A stretch of DNA of 35,404 nt. It comes from Streptococcus infantis (GTDB lineage Bacteria; Bacillota; Bacilli; Lactobacillales; Streptococcaceae). The first letter of the stretch is position 1; each line of letters begins with the position of its first letter. A model generated the notes under the pieces. That model did no database searches. It was not told the DNA's origin and worked only from the letters and a program-made list of their open reading frames with translations. The stretch spans positions 288,569-323,972 of the forward strand of contig NZ_KQ970818.1 of the NCBI RefSeq assembly GCF_001579645.1, given 5' to 3'. Both the position numbers and the translations under genes were made by a program. Below, in pieces: positions 19,195 to 26,910 of this stretch.

Positions 19195-19236
19195 CTTAAC
19201 ATGTAATTTAAATTAAGAAATTAAAAGGAGATAAAC

Positions 19237-20397
19237 ATGAAGAAAAAATTTGCCTTGTCACTTGTAGCTCTTGCAAGTGTGGCTGTTTTAGCAGCTTGTG
19301 GAGAAGTGAAGTCAGGAGCTTCAAACTCAACTGGTAACCCAGTGGATGAGAAAGTCGTTAAAATTGGTTTCAACTTTGAAGAAACTGGTGCTGTAGCATC
19401 TTACGGTACATCTGAACAAAAAGGTGCCCAACTTGCAGTTGATGAAATTAACGCAGCAGGTGGTATCGATGGAAAACAAATCGAAGTAGTAGACAAAGAT
19501 AACAAATCTGAAACTGCTGAAGCTGCTTCAGTTTCAACAAACCTTGTTACTCAATCTAAAGTAGCAGCTATCGTAGGACCTGCAACTTCAGGTGCAACTG
19601 CAGCAGCAGTAGCAAATGCTACACAAGCTGGAGTTCCATTGATTTCTCCAAGTGCTACTCAAGATGGTTTGACAAAAGGTCAAGATTTCCTTTTCATCGG
19701 AACATTCCAAGATAGCTTCCAAGGGAAAATCATTTCTAACTATGTTACAAACAAGTTGAACGCTAAGAAAGTAGTCTTATATACAGATAACTCAAGTGAC
19801 TACGCTAAAGGAATTGCAAAATCATTCCGTGATTCATTCTCAGGCGAAATCGTAGCAGATGAAACATTTGTATCAGGTGACACTGACTTCCAAGCAGCTT
19901 TGACAAAAATCAAAGATAAAGACTTTGATGCAATCGTATTGCCAGGTTACTATACAGAAGCTGGTAAGATTGTAAACCAAGCTCGTGGTATGGGAATTGA
20001 TAAACCAATCATCGGTGGTGATGGATTTAACGGAGCAGAATTTGTTCAACAAGCAACAGCCGAACGCGCATCAAATATCTACTTCATCTCAGGTTTCTCA
20101 ACTACTGTAGAGGTTTCAGATAAGGCAAAAGCCTTCCTTGAAGCTTACCGTGCAAAATACAACGAAGATCCTTCAACATTTGCAGCTCTTGCTTATGACT
20201 CAGTTTACCTTGTAGCTAATGCAGCAAAAGGTGCAAAAACTTCAGTTGATATCAAGAACAATCTTGCTAAAACACAAAACTTCGAAGGTGTTACAGGTCA
20301 AACAAGCTTTGATGCAGATCACAACACTGTGAAAACAGCCTTCATGATGACCATGAATAATGGTAAAGTAGAAGCGGCAGAAGTCGTAAAACCATAA
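19237..20397 (+). CDS. livJ: Branched-chain amino acid ABC transporter, binding lipoprotein
   Basis: LivJ captures leucine, isoleucine and valine outside the membrane. The 386-residue precursor has a lipoprotein signal, MKKKFALSLVALASVAVLAAC, with cleavage before Cys21 (lipobox LAAC). The type I periplasmic-binding fold follows: VKIGFNFEETGAVASYG, QKGAQLAVDEINAAGGIDGKQIEVVDKDNKSE and VAAIVGPATSGATAA are the standard ligand-side segments. AAAGGAG is the ribosome site. It is the first gene of the operon, preceded by a CodY-controlled promoter. A stem-loop after it may favour its higher expression over the membrane genes. Confidence 0.97.
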   Translation: MKKKFALSLVALASVAVLAACGEVKSGASNSTGNPVDEKVVKIGFNFEETGAVASYGTSEQKGAQLAVDEINAAGGIDGKQIEVVDKDNKSETAEAASVSTNLVTQSKVAAIVGPATSGATAAAVANATQAGVPLISPSATQDGLTKGQDFLFIGTFQDSFQGKIISNYVTNKLNAKKVVLYTDNSSDYAKGIAKSFRDSFSGEIVADETFVSGDTDFQAALTKIKDKDFDAIVLPGYYTEAGKIVNQARGMGIDKPIIGGDGFNGAEFVQQATAERASNIYFISGFSTTVEVSDKAKAFLEAYRAKYNEDPSTFAALAYDSVYLVANAAKGAKTSVDIKNNLAKTQNFEGVTGQTSFDADHNTVKTAFMMTMNNGKVEAAEVVKP

Positions 20398-20414
20398 TTA
20401 TAGATATTGTAAAT

Positions 20415-20440
20415 GGGGAATGAGCTTTTACTCACTCCCT
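20415..20440 (+). other. Intercistronic stem-loop between livJ and livH
   Basis: GGGGAATGAG pairs with CTCACTCCC around CTTTTA with one mismatch. No T-tract follows (GTTTCGG). It may protect the livJ message or partly terminate, a common arrangement after binding-protein genes. Confidence 0.6.
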
Positions 20441-20511
20441 GTTTCGGTGTTTATGAAAGGATTATTTTTTTATAAAAATCCTAAAAATAATAATTAGAAA
20501 GAGTGAACCAT

Positions 20512-21381
20512 ATGCTTCAACAACTTGTCAATGGTCTAATCTTGGGTAGTGTCTATGCGCTACTAGCCCTAGGTTATACTATGGTTTATGGAATTATCAA
20601 GCTCATTAACTTTGCCCATGGTGATATTTACATGATGGGTGCTTTTATGGGTTATTTTTTGATTAATTCCTTGCAATTAAATTTCTTTGTTGCCTTGATC
20701 TTATCGATGATCGGTACAGCGATTCTCGGTGTTATCATTGAGTTCCTAGCTTATCGTCCATTACGTCATTCAACTCGAATCTCTGTATTGATTACAGCTA
20801 TCGGGGTATCCTTCTTACTGGAGTATGGAATGGTCTATCTGGTAGGTGCCAATACACGTGCCTTTCCTCAAGCAATCCAAACAGTGCGTTATGACTTGGG
20901 ACCAATCAGTCTAACAAATATTCAATTGTTGATTTTGACTGTCTCACTTGTTTTGATGGTTCTTCTACAACTCATCGTACAAAAAACCAAGATGGGGAAA
21001 GCCATGCGTGCCGTTTCTGTAGATAGTGATGCTGCTCAGCTGATGGGGATTAACGTGAACCGTACAATCAGTTTCACCTTTGCATTGGGTTCAGCTCTAG
21101 CTGGTGCAGCGGGTGTCTTGATTGCGCTTTACTATAACTCTCTTGAACCATTGATGGGAATGACTCCAGGTATAAAATCATTCGTGGCTGCCGTTCTTGG
21201 TGGTATCGGAATTATCCCTGGTGCAGCTCTGGGTGGCTTTGTTATTGGTCTTTTGGAGACATTTGCTACCGCCTTCGGAATGTCAGATTTCCGTGATGCC
21301 ATCGTGTATGGAATCTTGCTCTTAATCTTGATTGTTCGCCCAGCTGGTATCCTCGGTAAGAATGTGAAAGAGAAGGTGTAA
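20512..21381 (+). CDS. livH: Branched-chain amino acid ABC transporter permease LivH
   Basis: LivH is one of two channel subunits. From ATG 20512 it has 289 residues; MLQQLVNGLILGSVYALLALGYTMVYG is the usual LivH beginning. A GTG three codons upstream (20503) keeps the frame open but lacks better support. It has about eight membrane helices. The segment AMRAVSVDSDAAQLMGINVNRTISFTFALGSALAG (about residues 164-198) is the family's cytoplasmic ATPase-contact loop. It is 3 bases from livM. Confidence 0.96.
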   Translation: MLQQLVNGLILGSVYALLALGYTMVYGIIKLINFAHGDIYMMGAFMGYFLINSLQLNFFVALILSMIGTAILGVIIEFLAYRPLRHSTRISVLITAIGVSFLLEYGMVYLVGANTRAFPQAIQTVRYDLGPISLTNIQLLILTVSLVLMVLLQLIVQKTKMGKAMRAVSVDSDAAQLMGINVNRTISFTFALGSALAGAAGVLIALYYNSLEPLMGMTPGIKSFVAAVLGGIGIIPGAALGGFVIGLLETFATAFGMSDFRDAIVYGILLLILIVRPAGILGKNVKEKV

Positions 21382-21384
21382 ACA

Positions 21385-22341
21385 ATGAAAGAAAATTTAA
21401 AAGTTAATATTCTATGGTTATTCCTTTTGTTGCTTGGATATGGTTTGATTAGCCTATTGGTTTCTGTAGGAGTCTTGAACCTTTTCCATATTCAGATTAT
21501 TGAACAAATCGGTATCAACATTATTCTAGCAGTAGGTCTTAACCTAATCGTTGGGTTCTCTGGTCAGTTTTCACTTGGACATGCTGGATTTATGGCTATT
21601 GGTGCTTATGCAGCAGCCATTATCGGATCAAAATCTCCAACCTATGGTGCATTCTTTGGAGCTATGTTGCTCGGTGCTATCATTGCTGGTTTGGTTGCCT
21701 TGGTCGTTGGAATTCCTACCCTACGTTTGAAGGGTGACTACCTTGCAGTTGCGACACTTGGTGTTGCTGAAATTATTCGTATCTTCATTATTAATGGTGG
21801 AAGCCTTACAAACGGTGCTGCTGGTATTTTGGGGATTCCTAACTTTACAACTTGGCAAATGGTATATTTCTTTGCTGTGATTACAACGATTGCTACTCTC
21901 AATTTCCTTCGTAGTCCTATCGGGCGTTTAACTTTATCTGTTCGTGAAGATGAGATTGCTGCTGAGTCAGTAGGGGTAAATACTACAAAAATTAAAATCA
22001 TCGCTTTTGTTTTTGGTGCTGTTACTGCAAGTATCGCTGGTACTCTTCAGTCAGGATTTATCGGATCAGTCGTACCAAAAGATTATACGTTCATCAACTC
22101 TATCAATGTATTGATTATCGTTGTATTTGGTGGTTTAGGATCCATTACAGGGGCAATTGTTGCTGCAATCGTGCTTGGAATCTTGAACATGCTCCTTCAA
22201 GACGTGGCCAGCGTTCGTATGATTATCTATGCTTTGGCCTTAGTACTCGTTATGATCTTCAGACCAGGTGGTCTTCTTGGGACTTGGGAATTGAGCCTAT
22301 CACGTCTCTTTAAAAAAGGTAAGAAGGAGGGACAAAACTAA
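21385..22341 (+). CDS. livM: Branched-chain amino acid ABC transporter permease LivM
   Basis: LivM is the second channel subunit, 318 residues with about nine helices. GINIILAVGLNLIVGFSGQFSLGHAGFMAIGAYAAA (about residues 43-78) is the LivM signature. The ATPase-contact loop LSVREDEIAAESVGVNTTKIKIIAFV lies near residues 183-208. The C-terminal segment is rich in Lys (LFKKGKKEGQN). Its stop overlaps the livG start by one base (TAATG), indicating coupled translation. Confidence 0.96.
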   Translation: MKENLKVNILWLFLLLLGYGLISLLVSVGVLNLFHIQIIEQIGINIILAVGLNLIVGFSGQFSLGHAGFMAIGAYAAAIIGSKSPTYGAFFGAMLLGAIIAGLVALVVGIPTLRLKGDYLAVATLGVAEIIRIFIINGGSLTNGAAGILGIPNFTTWQMVYFFAVITTIATLNFLRSPIGRLTLSVREDEIAAESVGVNTTKIKIIAFVFGAVTASIAGTLQSGFIGSVVPKDYTFINSINVLIIVVFGGLGSITGAIVAAIVLGILNMLLQDVASVRMIIYALALVLVMIFRPGGLLGTWELSLSRLFKKGKKEGQN

Positions 22342-23105
22342 TGGCGTTACTTGAAGTAAAAAATTTAACCAAACATTTTGGTGGTCTGACAGCCGTTGGG
22401 GACGTTACTCTCGAATTGAACGAAGGTGAACTTGTTGGTTTGATTGGACCGAATGGTGCTGGGAAAACAACCCTCTTCAACTTGTTGACAGGTGTTTATG
22501 AACCAAGCGAAGGGACAGTAACCTTGGATGGTCACTTGTTAAATGGCAAGCAACCCTATAAAATCGCATCTCTTGGTTTAGGGCGTACTTTCCAAAATAT
22601 CCGCCTTTTTAAAGACTTGACAGTTTTGGATAACGTTCTGATTGCATTTAGCAATCATCATAAACAACATGTTTTTGCAAGTTTCTTGCGCTTACCAGCT
22701 TTTTATAAGAATGAAAAAGAATTGAAAGCTAAAGCCTTAGAATTACTAAAAATCTTTGATTTGGATGGAGATGCTGAAACTCTAGCTAAAAATTTAGCCT
22801 ATGGTCAACAACGTCGCTTAGAGATTGTTCGTGCTCTTGCTACAGAACCTAAAATCCTCTTTTTGGATGAGCCTGCGGCGGGTATGAACCCACAAGAAAC
22901 TGCAGAATTGACTGAGTTGATTCGTCGTATTAAGGATGAATTCAAGATTACTATCATGCTGATTGAACATGATATGAACTTGGTTATGGAAGTTACGGAG
23001 CGTATCTATGTTCTTGAGTATGGTCGTTTGATTGCTCACGGGACACCGGATGAAATCAAGAGTAATAAACGTGTTATCGAAGCTTATCTTGGAGGTGAAG
23101 CCTAA
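22341..23105 (+). CDS. livG: Branched-chain amino acid ABC transporter ATP-binding protein LivG
   Basis: LivG is one of the two ATPases. The 254-residue protein has Walker A GPNGAGKTT (about residues 36-44), a signature LAYGQQRRLEI (about 152-162, YGQQR in place of SGGQ as in this family), Walker B ILFLDEPAAGMNP (about 172-184) and the switch His in LIEHDMNLV. KNHGG-like insertions are normal for LivG. It overlaps livM and livF by one base each. AAGGAGG lies within the end of livM. Confidence 0.97.
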   Translation: MALLEVKNLTKHFGGLTAVGDVTLELNEGELVGLIGPNGAGKTTLFNLLTGVYEPSEGTVTLDGHLLNGKQPYKIASLGLGRTFQNIRLFKDLTVLDNVLIAFSNHHKQHVFASFLRLPAFYKNEKELKAKALELLKIFDLDGDAETLAKNLAYGQQRRLEIVRALATEPKILFLDEPAAGMNPQETAELTELIRRIKDEFKITIMLIEHDMNLVMEVTERIYVLEYGRLIAHGTPDEIKSNKRVIEAYLGGEA

Positions 23106-23815
23106 TGTCTATGTTAAAAGTTGAAAACCTCTCAGTACACTATGGTATGATTCAAGCTGTACGTGATGTGAGCTTTGAAGTAAATGAAGGAGAAGTTGTT
23201 TCCCTTATCGGTGCAAACGGTGCTGGTAAAACAACTATCCTTCGTACCTTATCAGGCCTTGTTCGTCCAAGTTCTGGTCGTATTGAATTTTTGGGACAAG
23301 AAATCCAAAAGATGCCCGCACAAAAAATTGTGGCATCAGGACTTTCTCAAGTACCAGAAGGACGTCACGTCTTCCCTGGTTTGACAGTTATGGAAAACTT
23401 GGAAATGGGAGCCTTCCTTAAGAAAAATCGTGAAGAAAATCAAGCAAATCTGAAAAAAGTATTTTCACGTTTCCCGCGTTTAGAAGAACGTAAAAACCAA
23501 GATGCAGCTACTCTATCAGGTGGTGAACAGCAGATGCTTGCTATGGGACGTGCGCTTATGTCAACGCCTAAACTTCTTCTCTTAGATGAACCATCAATGG
23601 GGCTTGCTCCAATTTTTATCCAAGAAATTTTTGATATCATCCAAGATATTCAAAAACAAGGTACGACCGTTCTTTTGATTGAGCAAAATGCCAATAAGGC
23701 ACTTGCTATCGCAGATCGAGGATATGTTCTTGAAACAGGAAAGATTGTCCTATCAGGAACAGGAAAAGAACTCGCAGCGTCAGACGAAGTCAGAAAAGCA
23801 TATCTAGGTGGCTAA
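23105..23815 (+). CDS. livF: Branched-chain amino acid ABC transporter ATP-binding protein LivF
   Basis: LivF is the second ATPase, 236 residues. Walker A GANGAGKTT is near residues 37-45, the signature LSGGEQQMLAMGRALM near 138-153, and Walker B LLLLDEPSMGLAP near 157-169. The switch His of most ABC ATPases is replaced by Gln (LLIEQNANKAL), which is usual for LivF. The stop codon (23813-23815) lies inside the first hairpin of the downstream repeat array, so the array begins at the gene end. Confidence 0.97.
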   Translation: MSMLKVENLSVHYGMIQAVRDVSFEVNEGEVVSLIGANGAGKTTILRTLSGLVRPSSGRIEFLGQEIQKMPAQKIVASGLSQVPEGRHVFPGLTVMENLEMGAFLKKNREENQANLKKVFSRFPRLEERKNQDAATLSGGEQQMLAMGRALMSTPKLLLLDEPSMGLAPIFIQEIFDIIQDIQKQGTTVLLIEQNANKALAIADRGYVLETGKIVLSGTGKELAASDEVRKAYLGG

Positions 23816-23838
23816 AACAATCCAGTGGATTGTTTTAG
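23812..23838 (+). terminator. Terminator at the livF stop codon
   Basis: CTAAAACAATCC (23812-23823) pairs perfectly with GGATTGTTTTAG (23827-23838) around AGT. The stem includes the livF TAA. TTTTA follows the GC part, making a plausible intrinsic terminator. It is also the first half-unit of the repeat array. Confidence 0.8.
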
Positions 23839-24105
23839 TCGGCGGATAAAAATTGCGGCAGCAATTAACATCTAGTCCGGGGGACCTTTTTAGTCGGCGG
23901 ATAGAGATTGCTTGGCAATCATCAGAACCAGTGGATTGTTTTAGTCGGCGGATAAGGATTGCCTAGTAATCTTCGTATAGTCTGGGAGACTAGTTTAGGT
24001 TGCGAATATAGATTGCGCAAGCAATCCACATTAGTCCGGAGGATCTTTTAGTCGGCGGATAAAGCTTGTCTTAGTCTGCGGGAAAGATTGCCAAACAAAT
24101 TACAT
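23812..24105. repeat. Tandem array of about six degenerate structured repeats
   Basis: The 431-base gap between livF and the CBS gene is mostly a tandem array. A 16-base core TTTTAGTCGGCGGATA is exact at 23833, 23888, 23939 and 24046 and degenerate at 23993 and 24069. Spacings are 55, 51, 54, 53 and 23 bases. Most units have a short hairpin before the core (such as AGTCT-GGG-AGACT) and another after it (GATTGC-TTG-GCAATC at 23906, GATTGC-GCAA-GCAATC at 24011, AATTGC-GGCA-GCAATT at 23851). I see no open reading frame or start. The rest of the gap holds a terminator and the next promoter. Confidence 0.88.
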
Positions 24106-24117
24106 AATCATTAGATT

Positions 24118-24143
24118 GAGGGCCCTAATATAGGGCTCTTTTT
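24118..24143 (+). terminator. Terminator after the livF-downstream array
   Basis: AGGGCCCTA pairs with TAGGGCTCT around ATA with one G-U pair, followed by TTTTT. Confidence 0.85.
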
Positions 24144-24180
24144 ATAGTATTTCAGAGTTTTCAGAATCTTGAAAAAGAGA

Positions 24181-24218
24181 TGAAAGCGTTTGATTGATTT
24201 TCGTAAAAAGTGTATAAT
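24181..24218 (+). promoter_or_regulatory. Promoter of the CBS-ACT gene, with cre-like half-site
   Basis: TTGATT (24190-24195) and TATAAT (24213-24218) are 17 bases apart. TGAAAGCGTTTGAT (24181-24194) overlaps the -35 and matches the left half of a cre site fully, but not the right half. Confidence 0.75.
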
Positions 24219-24246
24219 AAAGCTATAAACATAAAGGAGAGTTCCT

Positions 24247-24903
24247 ATGGCAGTTAAAGATTTTATGACACGAAAGGTCGTATATATTAGCCCAGATACG
24301 ACTGTAGCACATGCAGCAGACTTGATGCGCGAGCAAGGTTTGCATCGTCTTCCTGTTATTGAAAATGATAAATTAGTTGGTCTAGTAACAGAAGGAACAA
24401 TTGCTGAAGCCAGTCCATCAAAAGCAACGAGTCTTTCAATCTTTGAGATGAATTACTTGCTTAATAAAACAAAAGTAAAAGACGTCATGATTCGTAATGT
24501 TGTAACTGTCTCCGGTTATGCAAGTTTGGAAGATGCAACCTATCTTATGCTGAAAAATAAGATTGGAATCTTGCCAGTTATTGATAATGAACAAGTCTAT
24601 GGTGTCATTACTGACCGTGATGTATTCAGAGCATTTCTTGAAATTTCTGGTTATGGCGAAGAGGGAATCCGTGTTCGTTTTATCACAGAAAATGAAGTTG
24701 GGGTACTTGGTAAGATTGTTTCTTTAATCGTTGAGGAAAATCTTAATATCTCTCATACTGTTAATATTCCACGTAAAGATGGTAAGATTGTTATCGAAGT
24801 TCAAATTGAGGGAATGGTTGATCTAGCTACCTTTAAACAGAAATTTGAATCTGAGAATATTCAGGTTGAAGAAATTACACAAACTTCTGCAAAAAAACTG
24901 TAA
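24247..24903 (+). CDS. CBS-CBS-ACT domain protein (AcuB-like)
   Basis: The 218-residue cytoplasmic protein has two CBS domains (residues about 1-58 and 74-132) and a C-terminal ACT-like domain (about 138-210, IRVRFITENEVGVLGKIVSLIVEENLNISHTVNIP). These domains bind adenine nucleotides and amino acids respectively, so a sensor role is likely. The arrangement resembles AcuB of Bacillus, but no acetoin gene is nearby and the role is unknown. AAAGGAGAG precedes the ATG. An AT-only hairpin (24900-24928) spans the stop codon. Confidence 0.85.
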   Translation: MAVKDFMTRKVVYISPDTTVAHAADLMREQGLHRLPVIENDKLVGLVTEGTIAEASPSKATSLSIFEMNYLLNKTKVKDVMIRNVVTVSGYASLEDATYLMLKNKIGILPVIDNEQVYGVITDRDVFRAFLEISGYGEEGIRVRFITENEVGVLGKIVSLIVEENLNISHTVNIPRKDGKIVIEVQIEGMVDLATFKQKFESENIQVEEITQTSAKKL

Positions 24904-24928
24904 AAAATAAAATAGAAGCATTTTTTAC

Positions 24929-24957
24929 TTGCGAAAAAAATTTTTTTCTAGTATAAT
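24929..24957 (+). promoter_or_regulatory. rpsF-ssb-rpsR promoter
   Basis: TTGCGA (24929-24934) and TATAAT (24952-24957) are separated by 17 bases. The resulting leader to rpsF is about 67 bases. Confidence 0.85.
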
Positions 24958-24965
24958 AATTTATT

Positions 24966-25013
24966 GTGAGCAAACCTCACTTACCCCTTGCAAAGTCTTG
25001 GGGTCATTAGACC
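24966..25013 (+). promoter_or_regulatory. Structured rpsF leader (possible S6:S18 autoregulatory RNA)
   Basis: The leader can form GTGAG-CAAAC-CTCAC (24966-24980) and CCCC/GGGG pairing (24984-24987 with 25000-25003). An alternative GGTC-ATTA-GACC hairpin (25002-25013) next to the ribosome site shares bases with the second stem. The S6:S18 complex is known to bind rpsF leaders in many bacteria; I did not confirm the consensus here. Confidence 0.55.
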
Positions 25014-25031
25014 AAAAGGAGGAACATATCA

Positions 25032-25322
25032 ATGGCTAAATACGAAATTCTTTATATCATTCGTCCAAACATTGAAGAAGAAGCGAAAAACGCTTTGGTA
25101 GCACGTTTTGACTCTATCTTGACTGACAACGGTGCAACTGTTGTTGAATCAAAAACATGGGAAAAACGTCGTCTTGCATACGAAATCCAAGATTTCCGCG
25201 AAGGACTTTACCACATCGTTAACGTTGAAGCAAATGATGATGCAGCTCTTAAAGAGTTTGACCGTCTTTCAAAAATCAACGCTGACATTCTTCGTCACAT
25301 GATCGTCAAAACTGACGCGTAA
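25032..25322 (+). CDS. rpsF: 30S ribosomal protein S6
   Basis: S6 binds 16S rRNA with S18 in the platform of the small subunit. The 96-residue protein begins [22 protein letters not shown] and contains [22 protein letters not shown], typical of S6. Length is normal and codon use is strongly biased. AAAGGAGGAA precedes the ATG. It is the first gene of rpsF-ssb-rpsR, 11 bases before ssb. Confidence 0.98.
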   Translation: MAKYEILYIIRPNIEEEAKNALVARFDSILTDNGATVVESKTWEKRRLAYEIQDFREGLYHIVNVEANDDAALKEFDRLSKINADILRHMIVKTDA

Positions 25323-25333
25323 GAAGGTAGATT

Positions 25334-25804
25334 ATGATTAACAATGTTGTACTTGTAGGGCGTATGACTCGTGACGCTGAGTTGCGTTATACCCCATCAA
25401 ATGTAGCAGTTGCGACTTTTACTCTTGCAGTAAACCGTACATTTAAGAGTCAAAATGGCGAACGTGAGGCTGATTTTATCAATGTCGTTATGTGGCGCCA
25501 ACAGGCTGAAAATCTTGCTAATTGGGCTAAAAAAGGCTCACTTATCGGGGTGACAGGCCGTATTCAGACTCGTAGTTACGATAACCAGCAAGGACAACGT
25601 GTCTACGTGACGGAAGTCGTGGCTGAGAATTTCCAAATGTTGGAAAGCCGTAGTGTGCGTGAAGGACATACTGGTGGAGCTTATTCTGCACCAAGTTCAA
25701 ACTATTCAGCACCTACTCAATCAGTGCCTGACTTTTCACGTGATGAAAATCCATTCGGAACAACAAATCCTTTGGATATTTCAGATGATGATTTACCATT
25801 CTAA
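25334..25804 (+). CDS. ssb: Single-stranded DNA-binding protein
   Basis: SSB coats single-stranded DNA in replication and repair. The 156-residue protein has an OB-fold domain (residues about 1-105; [21 protein letters not shown] and [35 protein letters not shown]). A low-complexity linker follows and the acidic tip DISDDDLPF recruits partner proteins. AAGAAGG lies before the ATG. Its position between rpsF and rpsR is the classic Firmicutes arrangement. Confidence 0.98.
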   Translation: MINNVVLVGRMTRDAELRYTPSNVAVATFTLAVNRTFKSQNGEREADFINVVMWRQQAENLANWAKKGSLIGVTGRIQTRSYDNQQGQRVYVTEVVAENFQMLESRSVREGHTGGAYSAPSSNYSAPTQSVPDFSRDENPFGTTNPLDISDDDLPF

Positions 25805-25836
25805 TGGACAATTAATACTATAAAGGAGAAAAAAAC

Positions 25837-26076
25837 ATGGCTCAACAACGTCGTGGCGGATTCAAACGCCGTAAAAAAGTTGATTACATCGCAGCAAACA
25901 AAATTGAATATGTTGATTACAAAGATACTGAGCTTCTTAGCCGTTTCGTTTCAGAACGTGGGAAAATCCTTCCTCGTCGTGTAACTGGAACTTCAGCTAA
26001 AAACCAACGTAAAGTAACAACAGCTATCAAACGCGCTCGCGTAATGGCTTTGATGCCTTTCGTAAACGAAGATTAA
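25837..26076 (+). CDS. rpsR: 30S ribosomal protein S18
   Basis: S18 partners S6 on the small-subunit platform. The 79-residue basic protein has [14 protein letters not shown] at the start and [43 protein letters not shown], the S18 signature. AAAGGAGAAA is the ribosome site. The stop is followed within 5 bases by the first of four tandem terminators. Confidence 0.98.
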   Translation: MAQQRRGGFKRRKKVDYIAANKIEYVDYKDTELLSRFVSERGKILPRRVTGTSAKNQRKVTTAIKRARVMALMPFVNED

Positions 26077-26077
26077 A

Positions 26078-26256
26078 AAAAGGGGTCCAGTGGACCTCTT
26101 TTTCATGAGCTTGAAAACAAGAAAGCGAATTAAGACCCCGACGGGTCTTTTTTTCACGAGATTTGAAATGAGAGAGCGAGTTTGGGTTCAGTGGACCTCT
26201 TTTTCATGAGATTGAAAATAAGGAAGCAAATTAGGACCCCAACGGGTCTTTTTTCA
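26078..26256 (+). terminator. Tandem array of four terminators after rpsR
   Basis: Two hairpin types alternate. Type 1 is GGTCC-AGT-GGACC followed by TCTTTTT (26081-26104; degenerate copy 26184-26205). Type 2 is GACCC-CGAC-GGGTC followed by a T-tract (26132-26155; second copy with CAAC loop, 26234-26255). The pair repeats with a 101-base period. Spacers are also conserved (CATGAG-TTGAAAA and CACGAGAT). All four hairpins have T-tracts, so read-through from the ribosomal operon should be very low. Confidence 0.9.
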
Positions 26257-26283
26257 CGAGATAGTTTTTTTCTGATCTTGGCG

Positions 26284-26292
26284 TGCTATAAT
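26284..26292 (+). promoter_or_regulatory. Extended -10 promoter of the GNAT gene
   Basis: TGCTATAAT is a perfect TGn-extended -10, directly after the terminator array. Confidence 0.7.
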
Positions 26293-26311
26293 GGTAATAG
26301 AAAGAGTAAAG

Positions 26312-26830
26312 ATGGGTAAGTCAAAGATGAATTGTACGATTAGAAATATGATTAAGTCTGATATTGAATCCTTATCTCATGGATTTATGAATCAAGGTTG
26401 GTCTGGTAGAGAGGAAATTTTGGCTAGATATTTTCTGGAACAGGAAAGTGGGGAGAGAGAAGTCTTAGTTGCAGAGATTGATGGTGTTGTAGCGGGCTAC
26501 GTTACCATTTTGCCCTCTGCTAAACATGGTCCTTTTGCAGAAGTCTATCCAGAATTATCAGATTTTAATGTGTTTGAGCCTTTTCGAAATCAAGGGATTG
26601 GGAATCAACTGCTAGAAGAAGCAGAAAAACGAGTCAAGTTTGTTTCGAGTAAGGTCACTCTTGGTGTAGGTTTGCACTTAGGCTATGGCCCTGCCCAGAG
26701 ATTGTATATCAGACGGGGCTACATTCCAGATGGGACAGGTGTCTGGTATCGAAATCAACCCTTAGAAATGAATGCAACTAGCCAAAATAATGATGATTTG
26801 GTTTTGTATCTAGTAAAGGAATTCGGATAA
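26312..26830 (+). CDS. GNAT family N-acetyltransferase
   Basis: GNAT enzymes transfer an acetyl group from acetyl-CoA to an amine; the substrate is unknown. The protein from ATG 26312 has 172 residues. EVLVAEIDGVVAGYVTILPSA is the central strand pair, and the CoA loop is seen at EPFRNQGIGNQLLEEAEKR (R/Q-x-x-G-x-G/A pattern as RNQGIG, about residues 90-95). The later RLYIRRGYIPDGTGVWY matches the substrate-side end of the fold. The start is uncertain: an earlier ATG (26291) falls in the -10, and ATG 26327 is also possible. It has its own promoter and no partner gene. Confidence 0.85.
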   Translation: MGKSKMNCTIRNMIKSDIESLSHGFMNQGWSGREEILARYFLEQESGEREVLVAEIDGVVAGYVTILPSAKHGPFAEVYPELSDFNVFEPFRNQGIGNQLLEEAEKRVKFVSSKVTLGVGLHLGYGPAQRLYIRRGYIPDGTGVWYRNQPLEMNATSQNNDDLVLYLVKEFG

Positions 26831-26910
26831 GAGACAAGGATTTTATTGGGGATGTGGGATTCCTCTACTTTATGGTATAATGGAAAGAGTGAATTGAAGG
26901 AGGTAATGAG

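Noticed and set aside
23812..24105. Possible CRISPR array in the livF-downstream repeats
   Set aside because: The repeats are degenerate, contain two hairpins each, and the intervals are not unique spacers. No cas gene is in the window.
24181..24194. Full cre site upstream of the CBS-ACT gene
   Set aside because: Only the left half (TGAAAGCG) matches; the right half TTTGAT does not, so I list it only as a half-site.
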